From Microbacterium sp. 8M (GTDB taxonomy: Bacteria > Actinomycetota > Actinomycetes > Actinomycetales > Microbacteriaceae), in assembly GCF_902506375.1 (NCBI RefSeq), contig NZ_LR733284.1, forward strand, positions 853,042 to 917,041: a stretch of 64,000 bases of DNA, in the 5' to 3' direction. Positions 43,098 to 51,272 of this stretch are shown piece by piece. Under the pieces are notes generated by a model. The model saw nothing but the letters and a program-made list of their open reading frames with translations. It made no database searches and had not been told where the DNA came from. How positions within the stretch are numbered: position 1 is the first letter of the stretch; every line of letters begins with the position of its first letter. The position numbers and the translations under genes are program-made.

Positions 43098-43736
43098 ATG
43101 ACCATGCTCCACGATGCGCCGCCGGTGGCGGATGCCGGCCCTCGTCGGCCCGAGGCGATCCTGTTCGATCGCGACGGCACGCTCATCCTCGACGTGCCCT
43201 ACAACCCCGATCCGGCCCTCGTGCTGCCGGTTCCCGTCGCCGCCGAGGCGCTGCGCCGGGTGCGGGCCGAAGGCGTGCGCACCGGGGTCATCAGCAACCA
43301 GTCCGGGATCGCCCGGGGTCTGCTCGTGGAGGAGGCGGTGCGCCGCGTGAACGCCCGGGTGGAGCTGCTGCTCGGCCCGTTCGACGTGTGGCGGATCTGC
43401 CCGCACGGGCCCGAGGACGGCTGCGGGTGCCGCAAGCCGCGCCCCGGCATGGTGCTCGACGCCGCCGAGGCCCTGGGGCTCGCCCCGGAGCAGGTCGCGG
43501 TCATCGGCGATATCGGGGCCGATGTCGAGGCGGCGCTGGCCGCGGGGGCGCAGGGCGTGCTCGTGCCCACGGCCATGACCCGGCCCGAGGAGATCGCGGC
43601 GGCGCCGCTGGTCGCGGCCGACCTCCTCGAGGCCGTCGAGCTGCTGCTGGGCCACGCGGCACGCGCCGGCGGGTCCCTGCCCGCGGTCGCCGGATTCGCC
43701 TTCCCGCCGGGCCCGCCCGTGGGGGTGGGCGCGTGA
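43098..43736 (+). CDS. gmhB: HAD-IIIA phosphatase, D-glycero-manno-heptose bisphosphatase type
   Basis: A 212-residue HAD phosphatase of the GmhB/histidinol phosphatase type, which removes the 7-phosphate from heptose 1,7-bisphosphate. The nucleophile motif is LFDRDGTLI, motif II is ISNQSGIARG, the zinc loop is CPHGPEDGCGCRKPRPGM (three Cys and one His, typical of GmhB), and motif IV is AVIGDIGADVEAAL. The zinc loop distinguishes it from other HAD enzymes. It is the first gene of a tightly overlapping run with GT and GmhA genes. Confidence 0.88.
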   Translation: MTMLHDAPPVADAGPRRPEAILFDRDGTLILDVPYNPDPALVLPVPVAAEALRRVRAEGVRTGVISNQSGIARGLLVEEAVRRVNARVELLLGPFDVWRICPHGPEDGCGCRKPRPGMVLDAAEALGLAPEQVAVIGDIGADVEAALAAGAQGVLVPTAMTRPEEIAAAPLVAADLLEAVELLLGHAARAGGSLPAVAGFAFPPGPPVGVGA

Positions 43737-44911
43737 CGCCCGCCACGAGCGGGAACACGCGAGCGGCCGTACGCGGCACGCCGCGCCGGAAGGTGCTCGT
43801 GGCGCGGCTGGACAGCATGGGCGACGTCATCGTCGCCGGGCCGGCGATCCGCGCGATCGCGGCGCGGGCCGAGGTGACCCTGCTCGCCGGGCCGCAGGGT
43901 GCGGAGGCCGGATCCCTGCTGCCCGGCGTCGACGAGGTGGTCGTGTGGGCGTGCCCCTGGATCCTGGATCCGGCTCCGCCGATGACCGGCGAACGCGCCG
44001 ACGAGCTCCTGCACCTGGTGCGTGCGCGCGGCTTCGACGAGGCGGTGATCCTGACCTCGTTCCACCAGTCGCCGCTGCCCCTCGCGCTGCTGCTGCGCCT
44101 CGCCGGCGTACCGCGGATCAGCGGTGCATCCGTCGACCACGCCGGCGCACTGCTCGATGTGCGGCTGCGCCCCGGGGAGGACCTTCCCGAGGACATCCCC
44201 GAGCCCGAGCGGGCCGCCGCGATCGCCGCCGCCGCGGGATACCCGCCGGTCGATGACGGGCGGCTACGGCTGCGGCCGCTGCCCGACACCACTGCCCTCA
44301 CCGGCCCGGATCCGTACCTCGTGCTGCACCCCGGCGCGGCGGTGCCCGCCCGGCGCTGGCCCGTGCAGCGGTTCGCGGCGGCCGCGACACTGCTCGCCGC
44401 AGCCGGGCACCGGATCGTCGTCACCGGCGGGCCCGGGGAGCGGGACGACGCCGCGGCGGTCTGCGCGGCCGCTCCCGCGCGGACGCTGGACCTGTCCGGC
44501 GCCTGCACCCTCGCGGAGCTGGCCGGAGTGCTCGCCCGCGCGGGCGCCGTGGTGGTCGGCAACACCGGGCCCGCGCACCTGGCGGCGGCCGTCGGGACGC
44601 CCATCGTCAGCCTGTTCTCGCCCGTGGTGCCGGCGGTGCGCTGGGCGCCGTACGGGGTGCCCGTGGCGCTCTTCGGCGACGAGCACGCCGCCTGCCGGGG
44701 CACTCGCGCCCGGGTCTGCCCGGTGCCGGGTCATCCGTGCCTGTCCGGGGTGCGGGCGGAGGACGTGGCCGCCGCCGCGACGCGGCTCGCCGCTGTGGGG
44801 CGCAGAGCGGCGGCGGCCACCTCCCGGGACGACGGAACTCGCGGGGAGAGCGCGCGGGGCGCGGTGTCCTCCGCCGGTCCGCGCACCGAGGAGAGGGCGG
44901 TCGCGGTATGA
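43733..44911 (+). CDS. Glycosyltransferase family 9 (heptosyltransferase-like)
   Basis: A 392-residue GT9 enzyme. The N-terminal acceptor-side motif is VLVARLDSMGDVIVAGPAIR, and the donor-side elements are LHPGAAVPARRWPVQRFAAA, IVVTGGPGERDDAA and VVGNTGPAHLAAAVGTPIVS. A Cys-bearing C-terminal part (CRGTRARVCPVPGHPCLSG) is typical of bacterial GT9 relatives. The start is the GTG at 43733, which overlaps the stop of the GmhB gene by GTGA. The C-terminal 40 residues are disordered. Confidence 0.9.
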   Translation: MTPATSGNTRAAVRGTPRRKVLVARLDSMGDVIVAGPAIRAIAARAEVTLLAGPQGAEAGSLLPGVDEVVVWACPWILDPAPPMTGERADELLHLVRARGFDEAVILTSFHQSPLPLALLLRLAGVPRISGASVDHAGALLDVRLRPGEDLPEDIPEPERAAAIAAAAGYPPVDDGRLRLRPLPDTTALTGPDPYLVLHPGAAVPARRWPVQRFAAAATLLAAAGHRIVVTGGPGERDDAAAVCAAAPARTLDLSGACTLAELAGVLARAGAVVVGNTGPAHLAAAVGTPIVSLFSPVVPAVRWAPYGVPVALFGDEHAACRGTRARVCPVPGHPCLSGVRAEDVAAAATRLAAVGRRAAAATSRDDGTRGESARGAVSSAGPRTEERAVAV

Positions 44912-46005
44912 GGATCCTGGTCTGGCCGGTGCACGGCGGATGGATGAACGCGTTCGCCCGCGGTGCGCACGAGTACCTGCTCCCCGCGCCGGGCACAGCC
45001 GCGCCGGAAACGGCCGCGCCTCGGGCCACCGTTCCCGGCGACGAGCCCGGCTCTGCGGCGCTCTCCGTGCCTCCCGTGCTGCCGGGCCGCGCCCGCGCCG
45101 CCTCTGAGCGGGAGCTGCGCGCCGACGGCGTGGACCTCGTCGTGCTGCAGCGCCTCGAGGAGCTCGACGAGACCGAGCGGATCCTCGGCCTCGTGCCCGG
45201 GCGGGATGTGCCCGCCGTCTTCGTGGAGCACAACACCCCGAAGCGCCACCCGGTCGAAGAGCGCCATCCGCTCGCCGACCAGGACCGGATCCCGATCGCT
45301 CACGTCACCCACGTGAACCGCCTGCTGTGGGACACCGGAGACGCCGTCACCGTCGTCGTCGAGCACGGCGTGCCCGACCCGGGCCACCTCTACACCGGGG
45401 AGCTGCCGGCCCTCGGCGTCGTCGTCAACGAGCCGGTGCGCCGGGGAAGGGTGACCGGCACCGACCTGCTGCCCGCCTTCTCGCGCTCCGCCCCGTTGCA
45501 CGTGTTCGGCATCGACACCGACCTGCTGCCCGGCGCGCTCGGGCTCGGCTCCGAGCGCCTGCAGGTCGTCGGCGACCTGCCGACGCCGCGGCTGCACGCG
45601 GAGCTCGCGCGACGGCGCGCCTATCTGCACCCGATGCTGTGGACCTCGCTCGGGCTGTCGCTGCTCGAGGCGATGACGCTGGGCATGCCCGTACTGACGC
45701 TCGCCCTCACCGAAGCCCCGCGCGCCGTGCCGCCGGACGCCGGCGCGATCTCGGCCGACCCGGCGGAGCTGAAGGCGATGGCGCAGCTGCTCCTCGACGA
45801 CCCGGACGAAGCGCACCGCCGCGGTGCGGTGGCCCGCGCGTTCGCCCGGGAGCACTACGGCCTCGAGCGCTTCCTCACCGACTGGGATGCGGTGCTCGAG
45901 GACGTCGTCGCCCGCCACCGTGCGCGGCGCGGCGGATCGGAAGCCGCACCGCGGCGATCCGGATCCTCTCCCCGAGAGACCCGGAAGGAAGGAGTCCCCT
46001 CATGA
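44908..46005 (+). CDS. Glycosyltransferase family 4-like protein
   Basis: A 365-residue GT-B glycosyltransferase of the GT4 type. The N-terminus [20 protein letters not shown] is recognisable, followed by a disordered Ala/Pro-rich insertion at about residues 28-62, and the C-terminal domain has [20 protein letters not shown] with the E of the EX7E motif. The donor is not known. The ATG overlaps the previous stop by ATGA and the stop overlaps the next start by ATGA. Confidence 0.85.
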   Translation: MRILVWPVHGGWMNAFARGAHEYLLPAPGTAAPETAAPRATVPGDEPGSAALSVPPVLPGRARAASERELRADGVDLVVLQRLEELDETERILGLVPGRDVPAVFVEHNTPKRHPVEERHPLADQDRIPIAHVTHVNRLLWDTGDAVTVVVEHGVPDPGHLYTGELPALGVVVNEPVRRGRVTGTDLLPAFSRSAPLHVFGIDTDLLPGALGLGSERLQVVGDLPTPRLHAELARRRAYLHPMLWTSLGLSLLEAMTLGMPVLTLALTEAPRAVPPDAGAISADPAELKAMAQLLLDDPDEAHRRGAVARAFAREHYGLERFLTDWDAVLEDVVARHRARRGGSEAAPRRSGSSPRETRKEGVPS

Positions 46006-47288
46006 AGATCGCGATGGTCTCGGAGCACGCCAGTCCCCTCGCCGCCCCCGGCAGCGTCGACGCCGGCGGCCAGAACGTGCACGTCGCCGCCCTGTCCACG
46101 GCCCTCGCCGCCCGCGGGCACGAGGTGATCGTGTACACGCGCCGCGACGACCCGGCCCTGCCGCGGCGGGTGCCGCTCACCGACGGCGTCGACGTGGTGC
46201 ACGTGGATGCGGGCCCGGCGCAGCGCATCCCGAAGGACGACCTGCTCCCGCACATGAGCGCCCTCGCGGCCGGGCTCGCGCAGGACTGGGCCGCGGAGCG
46301 CCCCGACGTGGTGCACAGTCACTTCTGGATGTCGGGCCTCGCCGCGCTCGAGGCCGCGGAGACGCTCGAGGCGGCGGCGGACGCCCACCCCACCGCCCGC
46401 GCCGCGGTGACCGGGGGAGCCCCGCCGGTGCTGCACACCTTCCATGCGCTCGGGGTCGTCAAGCGCCGCCATCAGGGATCCGCCGACACGAGTCCCCCGG
46501 AGCGCGCGTGGCTGGAGCCGCAGGTCGGGCGCCGCGTGGACACCGTGATCGCGACCTGCTCGGACGAGGCGTTCGAGCTGCGCTCCCTGGGCGTGCCGTC
46601 CCGCAGCATCGCCCTCGCGCCGTGCGGCGTCGACCCCGAGCTGTTCCACCCCGACGGGCCCGCCGAGCAGCGCGGCGCCCGCTATCGGGTGCTCAGCGTC
46701 GGCCGGCTCGTGCCGCGCAAGGGCGTCGACCTCGTCGTGCGCGCGCTCGCGCTGCTCGCGGAGCGCGGCATGGACGAGGTGGAGCTCGTCGTCGGCGGCA
46801 CGGACGGCAGCGCGGCGGATCCGGACCCGGAGATCTCCCGGCTCTCCGGGATCGCCGAGAGCCTCGGGGTCGGCGACCGGGTGCGGTTCCGCGGGCAGGT
46901 CGCCCGCGAGGACATGCCGGCGCTGCTGCGCTCCGCCGACGCGGTGGTGTGCACGCCGTGGTACGAGCCGTTCGGCATCGTGCCGCTGGAGAGCATGGCC
47001 TGCGGCACGCCCGTGATCGCCGCCTCCGTCGGCGGGCTCATCGACACGGTCGTGGACGGCGCCACCGGCCTGCACGTGCCGCCGCGGGACGCCGAGGCGC
47101 TCGCCGACGCGCTCGCCGAGCTGCTGCCGGACGACGACCGCCGGGCCGCCTTCGGTCTGGCGGGCCGGCGCCGCATCGAGGCGCGCTACTCGTGGGCGCG
47201 CGTGGCCGCGCAGACCGAACGGATCTATCTCGACGCCCTGGCCCGCGCCCGCCGGGCGCCCGCCTCCCTGGAAGGAGCCGTACTGTGA
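46002..47288 (+). CDS. Glycosyltransferase family 4
   Basis: A 428-residue GT4 enzyme. [20 protein letters not shown] and [20 protein letters not shown] form the acceptor domain, [10 protein letters not shown] follows, and the donor domain has [40 protein letters not shown] (EX7E) and [20 protein letters not shown]. It is similar in style to mannosyl- and sucrose-phosphate-synthase-like GT4 enzymes. GGAAGGAAGGAG precedes the ATG, which also overlaps the previous stop. Confidence 0.92.
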   Translation: MKIAMVSEHASPLAAPGSVDAGGQNVHVAALSTALAARGHEVIVYTRRDDPALPRRVPLTDGVDVVHVDAGPAQRIPKDDLLPHMSALAAGLAQDWAAERPDVVHSHFWMSGLAALEAAETLEAAADAHPTARAAVTGGAPPVLHTFHALGVVKRRHQGSADTSPPERAWLEPQVGRRVDTVIATCSDEAFELRSLGVPSRSIALAPCGVDPELFHPDGPAEQRGARYRVLSVGRLVPRKGVDLVVRALALLAERGMDEVELVVGGTDGSAADPDPEISRLSGIAESLGVGDRVRFRGQVAREDMPALLRSADAVVCTPWYEPFGIVPLESMACGTPVIAASVGGLIDTVVDGATGLHVPPRDAEALADALAELLPDDDRRAAFGLAGRRRIEARYSWARVAAQTERIYLDALARARRAPASLEGAVL

Positions 47289-48001
47289 GCATCGCCGCAT
47301 CCCGTCCCGTCCCCCTCCCCGCCGCAGGCCCGGTCGTGGAGCACCTGCGCGACCTCGGCGCCGCCCTCGTGGAGGCCGAGCGCCACGCCCGCGCGCTCGA
47401 GCGCTGGGGCGACGAGCTGGCCGAGCGGCTGCCGCGCGGGCACCGCCTGCTCGTGGCGGGCAACGGCGGATCCGCGGCCGAGGCGCAGCATCTCACCGCA
47501 GAGCTCGTGGGCCGCTACCGCGACGAACGGCCGGCGTTCTCCGCGATCGCGCTGAACGCGGAGACCTCCAGCGTCACCGCCATCGGCAACGACTACGGGT
47601 TCGAGGAGGTCTTCGCCCGCCAGGTGCGGGCGCACGCCCGCCCCGGCGACGTCGTGCTGCTGCTGTCCACGAGCGGCGCGAGCGCGAACCTGCTCCGGGC
47701 CGTCGAGGCGGCCCGCGAGGCGGGCGCCGAGACGTGGGCGCTGACCGGCCCGGCACCCAACCCGCTCGCGGGAGCCTGCGACGAGGCGATCTGCCTCGAC
47801 GGCGCGTCCGCGCACGTGCAGGAATGCCAGCTCGCGGCGATCCACGCGGTCTGCAGCGTCTTCGACCAGCGGATCCTGGCCCGTGCGGAACCCGCGCCGG
47901 CCGAGACCCGCCGGATCCGTCCGGCGCTGCGGCGCGCGGGCGAGCCCCTGCTGCACGCCGCGAGCGCGGGCAGGGCGGCGGTGCGGAGGGAGCCCCGGTG
48001 A
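47285..48001 (+). CDS. gmhA: Sedoheptulose-7-phosphate isomerase (SIS domain)
   Basis: A 238-residue SIS-domain isomerase of the GmhA type, which turns sedoheptulose 7-phosphate into D-glycero-D-manno-heptose 7-phosphate. Diagnostic parts are [60 protein letters not shown] and the C-terminal [18 protein letters not shown]. The GTG at 47285 overlaps the stop of the GT4 gene by GTGA. Residues after about 200 are an unconserved Arg/Ala-rich tail. Confidence 0.93.
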   Translation: MSIAASRPVPLPAAGPVVEHLRDLGAALVEAERHARALERWGDELAERLPRGHRLLVAGNGGSAAEAQHLTAELVGRYRDERPAFSAIALNAETSSVTAIGNDYGFEEVFARQVRAHARPGDVVLLLSTSGASANLLRAVEAAREAGAETWALTGPAPNPLAGACDEAICLDGASAHVQECQLAAIHAVCSVFDQRILARAEPAPAETRRIRPALRRAGEPLLHAASAGRAAVRREPR

Positions 48002-48873
48002 GGATCGCGGTCGTCGGCGACACGCTGCTGGACGAGGACATCGAGGGAACCGCCACCCGGCTCAGCCCCGACGCGCCCGTGCCGGTGGTCGACGTCACCC
48101 GGCGCTCGCGGCGCGCGGGAGGCGCGGGTCTCGTCGCGACCATGCTCGCGCGGGACGGCCACGAGGTGACGCTCGTGACCGCGCTCTCCGACGACGACAG
48201 CTCCGGGCACCTCCGCCGGGCTCTCGCTCACGTGGAACTCGTCGCGGGCCCGTCCCGGGCGCCGACCCCGGTCAAGGCGCGCCTGCGCGCGGGCGGAGCG
48301 ACCGTCGCGCGGATCGACGAGGGGTGCGGTCCCGCGCCGATCCCCGCCGTCACGCCCGAGATGCGCGCCGCCGTCGCCGCGGCGGACGTGGTCGTGGTGG
48401 CCGACTACGGCCGTGGGATCACGGCTGCCGCGGGGCTGCGGGAGGAGCTCGAGCGCCGTGGGAGGGACGTGCCGGTGGTCTGGGATCCGCATCCGCGCGG
48501 TGAGGACCCGGTGTCCACCGTGCGCCTCGTCACGCCCAACCTCGCCGAGGCCGCCGCGGCCGCCCAGCGCGCCCCGGTGCCGGAAGCGGCCGAGGAGGCG
48601 TGCCGGATCCTGCGCGCCCGGTGGCGGGCCCCGGCGGTGGTCGTCACGCTCGGCGAGCACGGCGCGCTGCTGCTCGAGGAGGACGACGAGCCGTGGCTGG
48701 CCCGCGGAGAGGCGGTGGTCGCGGCGGACCCCTGTGGTGCGGGCGACCGCTTCGCCGCGACCGTTGCGACCGTGCTGGCGGAGGGCGGGAACCGCCGCGC
48801 CGCGGTGCGCGCCGCGATCGACGCGGCGAGCGCCTATCTCGCGGCAGGCGGGGTCGCCGCACTCGCCGGGTGA
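47998..48873 (+). CDS. PfkB-family kinase, HldE/RfaE kinase-domain-like
   Basis: A 291-residue ribokinase-fold kinase like the first half of HldE, which phosphorylates heptose 7-phosphate at C1. The start is [16 protein letters not shown], followed by TRLSPDAPVPVVDV and RRAGGAGLVATML, then VVADYGRGI and the catalytic ADPCGAGDRFAATVA (GAGD base). The usual nucleotide-side Lys and the second Asp are within DPHPRGEDPV. A second complete HldE is at 52805, so this one may use a different sugar. GTG at 47998 overlaps the previous stop by GTGA. It is the last of the tightly linked run. Confidence 0.87.
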   Translation: MRIAVVGDTLLDEDIEGTATRLSPDAPVPVVDVTRRSRRAGGAGLVATMLARDGHEVTLVTALSDDDSSGHLRRALAHVELVAGPSRAPTPVKARLRAGGATVARIDEGCGPAPIPAVTPEMRAAVAAADVVVVADYGRGITAAAGLREELERRGRDVPVVWDPHPRGEDPVSTVRLVTPNLAEAAAAAQRAPVPEAAEEACRILRARWRAPAVVVTLGEHGALLLEEDDEPWLARGEAVVAADPCGAGDRFAATVATVLAEGGNRRAAVRAAIDAASAYLAAGGVAALAG

Positions 48874-49013
48874 CCCGCCTCCCCCGGCCGTCGCCACGCG
48901 GATCCGCCGACCCGCCGGAACCGCCGACTCGGCACTCGCCGCACGCCCCGCCGCCTCCCCGGCCCTCGTCCCGCAACCATCCCCAGATGCATCTCACCCC
49001 CAAAGGAGCACCC

Positions 49014-49721
49014 ATGGACAGCACGTTTCCCCGCCCCCTCGGCCGCGTCATCGTCACCGGTGGCGCATCCGGACTGGGCGCCGCCGTGGCGCGACTCGTC
49101 GCCGAGACGGGCGGCACCGCGGCCGTGATCGACCGCGACGTGTCCGGCACGGCGAACATCGCGCTGCGCCGCGAGGCCGACGTCTCCGACCGCGCCCAGG
49201 TGGAGCAGGCCGTGGCCGAGCTCGCCGAGGAGCTCGGCGGCGTCGACGCGGTCGTGACCGCTGCCGGGATCGACCGCTGCGGCCGGCTCGAGGACGTGCC
49301 CGCCGAGGAGTGGGAGCGCGTGATCGGGGTGAACCTGCTCGGCACCGTGTCGACGGTTCGCGCCGCGCTGCCGCACCTGGAGCGCTCGCACGGGCGGGTC
49401 GTCACGGTGGCCTCGTCGCTCGCGCTGCGCCCGCTCTCGGACGCGACGGCGTACAGCGCCTCGAAGTTCGGGGTGCTCGGCTTCTCCCGCGCCCTGACGG
49501 CGGAGACCCGGGGCAGGATCGGCGTCACCACACTCATCCCGGCGGGCATGCGCACCCGCTTCTTCGACGACCGCGACGAGCAGTACCGGCCCGGTCCCGA
49601 CGCGCAGCTGAACGACCCCGTCGACGTCGCGCGCACGGTGCTGTTCGCCCTGCAGCAGCCGCAGGGATGCGAGATCCGCGAGCTGATGGTGTTCCCCGAG
49701 GAGGAGCCGTCCTGGCCCTGA
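49014..49721 (+). CDS. Short-chain dehydrogenase/reductase
   Basis: A 235-residue classical SDR. The cofactor motif is VTGGASGLGAAVARL, the catalytic Ser is in TVASSLALRP and the Tyr/Lys pair in TAYSASKFG. It belongs to the fabG-like group and lacks the length and the extended C-terminus of HldD-type epimerases, so it does not supply the missing epimerase step. AAAGGAG is 7-13 nt before the ATG at 49014; an in-frame ATG at 48987 is an alternative. It is 140 nt after the kinase gene. A four-copy repeat array follows. Confidence 0.88.
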   Translation: MDSTFPRPLGRVIVTGGASGLGAAVARLVAETGGTAAVIDRDVSGTANIALRREADVSDRAQVEQAVAELAEELGGVDAVVTAAGIDRCGRLEDVPAEEWERVIGVNLLGTVSTVRAALPHLERSHGRVVTVASSLALRPLSDATAYSASKFGVLGFSRALTAETRGRIGVTTLIPAGMRTRFFDDRDEQYRPGPDAQLNDPVDVARTVLFALQQPQGCEIRELMVFPEEEPSWP

Positions 49722-49730
49722 GCCCGGCGC

Positions 49731-49890
49731 GATCCCTGACCGAGCGCAGCGGGCCGGCAGACGGTCCCTGAGCGAGCGCAGCGAGACGAAGGGCGGCGAG
49801 CCCAGCAGGCCGACCGACGGTCCCTGAGCGTGCCCGGCGGGCCGACCGACGGTCCCTGAGCGAGCGCAGCGAGACGAAGGGCGGCGAGCC
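49731..49890. repeat. Array of four family A repeats
   Basis: Two full copies (from 49763 and 49851, each GGTCCCTGAGCGAGCGCAGC then GAGACGAAGGGCGGCGAGCC) and two partial copies (from 49731 and 49819) lie in the same orientation between convergent genes. Confidence 0.85.
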
Positions 49891-49907
49891 TGGCGAGACG
49901 GGGGCAC

Positions 49908-51047
49908 TCAGTCGCCCCGGGCGGCATCGAGGAGCGACTCGACGTCGGAGAGCACCGCCTCGGGATCCACGTCCGCGACGAACGAGTCGTCGTGCGCGCA
50001 GCGCTCGGCGGTCCAGCCCACCTGGGTGCAGTCGCGGCCGCACACCGGGCACCGGGTGGTCCAGGACAGCTGCACGCGATGCCGGCCCCGCCCGAGCGGA
50101 CCGGCGTTGACGAGGTTCCCGAACCAGTACACGGACGCGGTGCGGGTGCCGACGGCCTGCGCCAGGTGGCGGGGCCCGCTGTCGTTGCCGAGCATGACGT
50201 CGGCGGCCGCGAGCACGCCCGCGAGGCCGGGCAGGTCGAGCCTCCCCGCGAGGTCGGTCACGCCGGCGGCCCTGTCGGCGAGAAGCCGTGCGAGCCGGTG
50301 GCACAGCTGCGCGTCCGCCCCGCCGCCGACGAGGACCACGCGCACGCCGTCGTCCAGCAGCCGCCGGGCGACCGCCGCGAAGCGCTCGAGCGGCCAGCGC
50401 CGGCGCGGATCCGTGGCTCCCGGATGCAGCACCACGAACGGCCCGGGCGGGCACGCCTCGCGACCGCGCGCCCGCTCGTCCGCGGAGAGCGCGAGCCGCG
50501 GTTCCAGCGCGACGGGCACGGCGCCCGCGAGCCCGGCCACCTCGAGCGCACGCAGCACCTCGTGCTGGTAGTAGACGTAGTCGAGGTTCCGCTCCAGGGG
50601 CGCCGCATCGGGCGTCCGCGTGCCGACGGTGTGCCGGGCGCCCAGCTCGAGCAGGAACGGGTTCGAGTGCCGGCCGCCGCCGTGCAGCTGCACCGCCAGA
50701 TCGAGGTGCTCCGCGCGGAGAGCGCCGACGGACGACGCGACCGGATCCGCCGGTGCCGGGCCCGCCGGTGCGGTGATCCCGGGCACGGCGGGCAGCCGCC
50801 GCACCCGATCCACGCCGCCCGGGCGCGCGGCGAGCAGCTCCGCCGACGCGGTGCCGAGCAGGGTGAGCTCCGCCGCGGGGTACGCCGCACGCAGCGCCTG
50901 GATGGCGGGCACCGCGAACAGCACGTCGCCGAGGCCGCCCCCGCGCAGCACCGCGATGCGGCGGACGTCCTCGAACAGGGGCTCAGGCGGGGCGATGGCC
51001 GGACCGGCGACGGCGGCGGGCGCGGTGTCGAGCGACGTCTGGGGCAC
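49908..51047 (-). CDS. Glycosyltransferase family 9 (heptosyltransferase-like)
   Basis: A 379-residue GT9 enzyme. The motifs are VLRGGGLGDVLFAVPAIQAL, HPGATDPRRRWPLERFAAVA, VVLVGGGADAQLCHRL and GNDSGPRHLAQAVGTRTASV. A C-terminal Cys cluster (CPVCGRDCTQVGWTAERC) looks like a metal or disulfide site as in other GT9 proteins. It is divergent from the ALDH-HldE operon, and 224 bp with nested inverted repeats lie between them. Confidence 0.9.
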   Translation of the reverse strand: MPQTSLDTAPAAVAGPAIAPPEPLFEDVRRIAVLRGGGLGDVLFAVPAIQALRAAYPAAELTLLGTASAELLAARPGGVDRVRRLPAVPGITAPAGPAPADPVASSVGALRAEHLDLAVQLHGGGRHSNPFLLELGARHTVGTRTPDAAPLERNLDYVYYQHEVLRALEVAGLAGAVPVALEPRLALSADERARGREACPPGPFVVLHPGATDPRRRWPLERFAAVARRLLDDGVRVVLVGGGADAQLCHRLARLLADRAAGVTDLAGRLDLPGLAGVLAAADVMLGNDSGPRHLAQAVGTRTASVYWFGNLVNAGPLGRGRHRVQLSWTTRCPVCGRDCTQVGWTAERCAHDDSFVADVDPEAVLSDVESLLDAARGD

Positions 51048-51105
51048 GATGGATCCTCCTCCGGTCCTGCATCCCCTTCGCCTCGGCGCGGGGCCCTCCT
51101 GTCCG

Positions 51106-51163
51106 GTTCCCCGCGTGCGGCACCCTCAAACCCACGGCGGACGACACGCGGATCTCGGGGAAC
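51106..51163. promoter_or_regulatory. Nested inverted repeats in divergent promoter region
   Basis: GTTCCCCG (51106-51113) pairs with CGGGGAAC (51156-51163), and the overlapping inner pair is CCGCGTG (51111-51117) with CACGCGG (51145-51151). A third small hairpin, ACCCGG / CCGGGT, is at 51175-51192. They lie between a GT9 gene and the ALDH-HldE operon. Confidence 0.45.
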
Positions 51164-51272
51164 ACCCTGTGTGAACCCGGCGGAGACCGGGTAGGGGACC
51201 GACAGGCGCCCACCGTCGCCGGCACCCCCGCCGCCGGCACGGAGACGGGGCGCCGAGAGGAAGGAGCAGCGC

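Noticed and set aside
44124..45107. Plus-strand frame overlapping the GT9 and GT4 genes
   Set aside because: Arg/Pro/Ser-rich shadow frame without motifs.
49014..49721. HldD-type heptose epimerase
   Set aside because: The protein is a short classical SDR of 235 residues, without the extended-SDR features of HldD.
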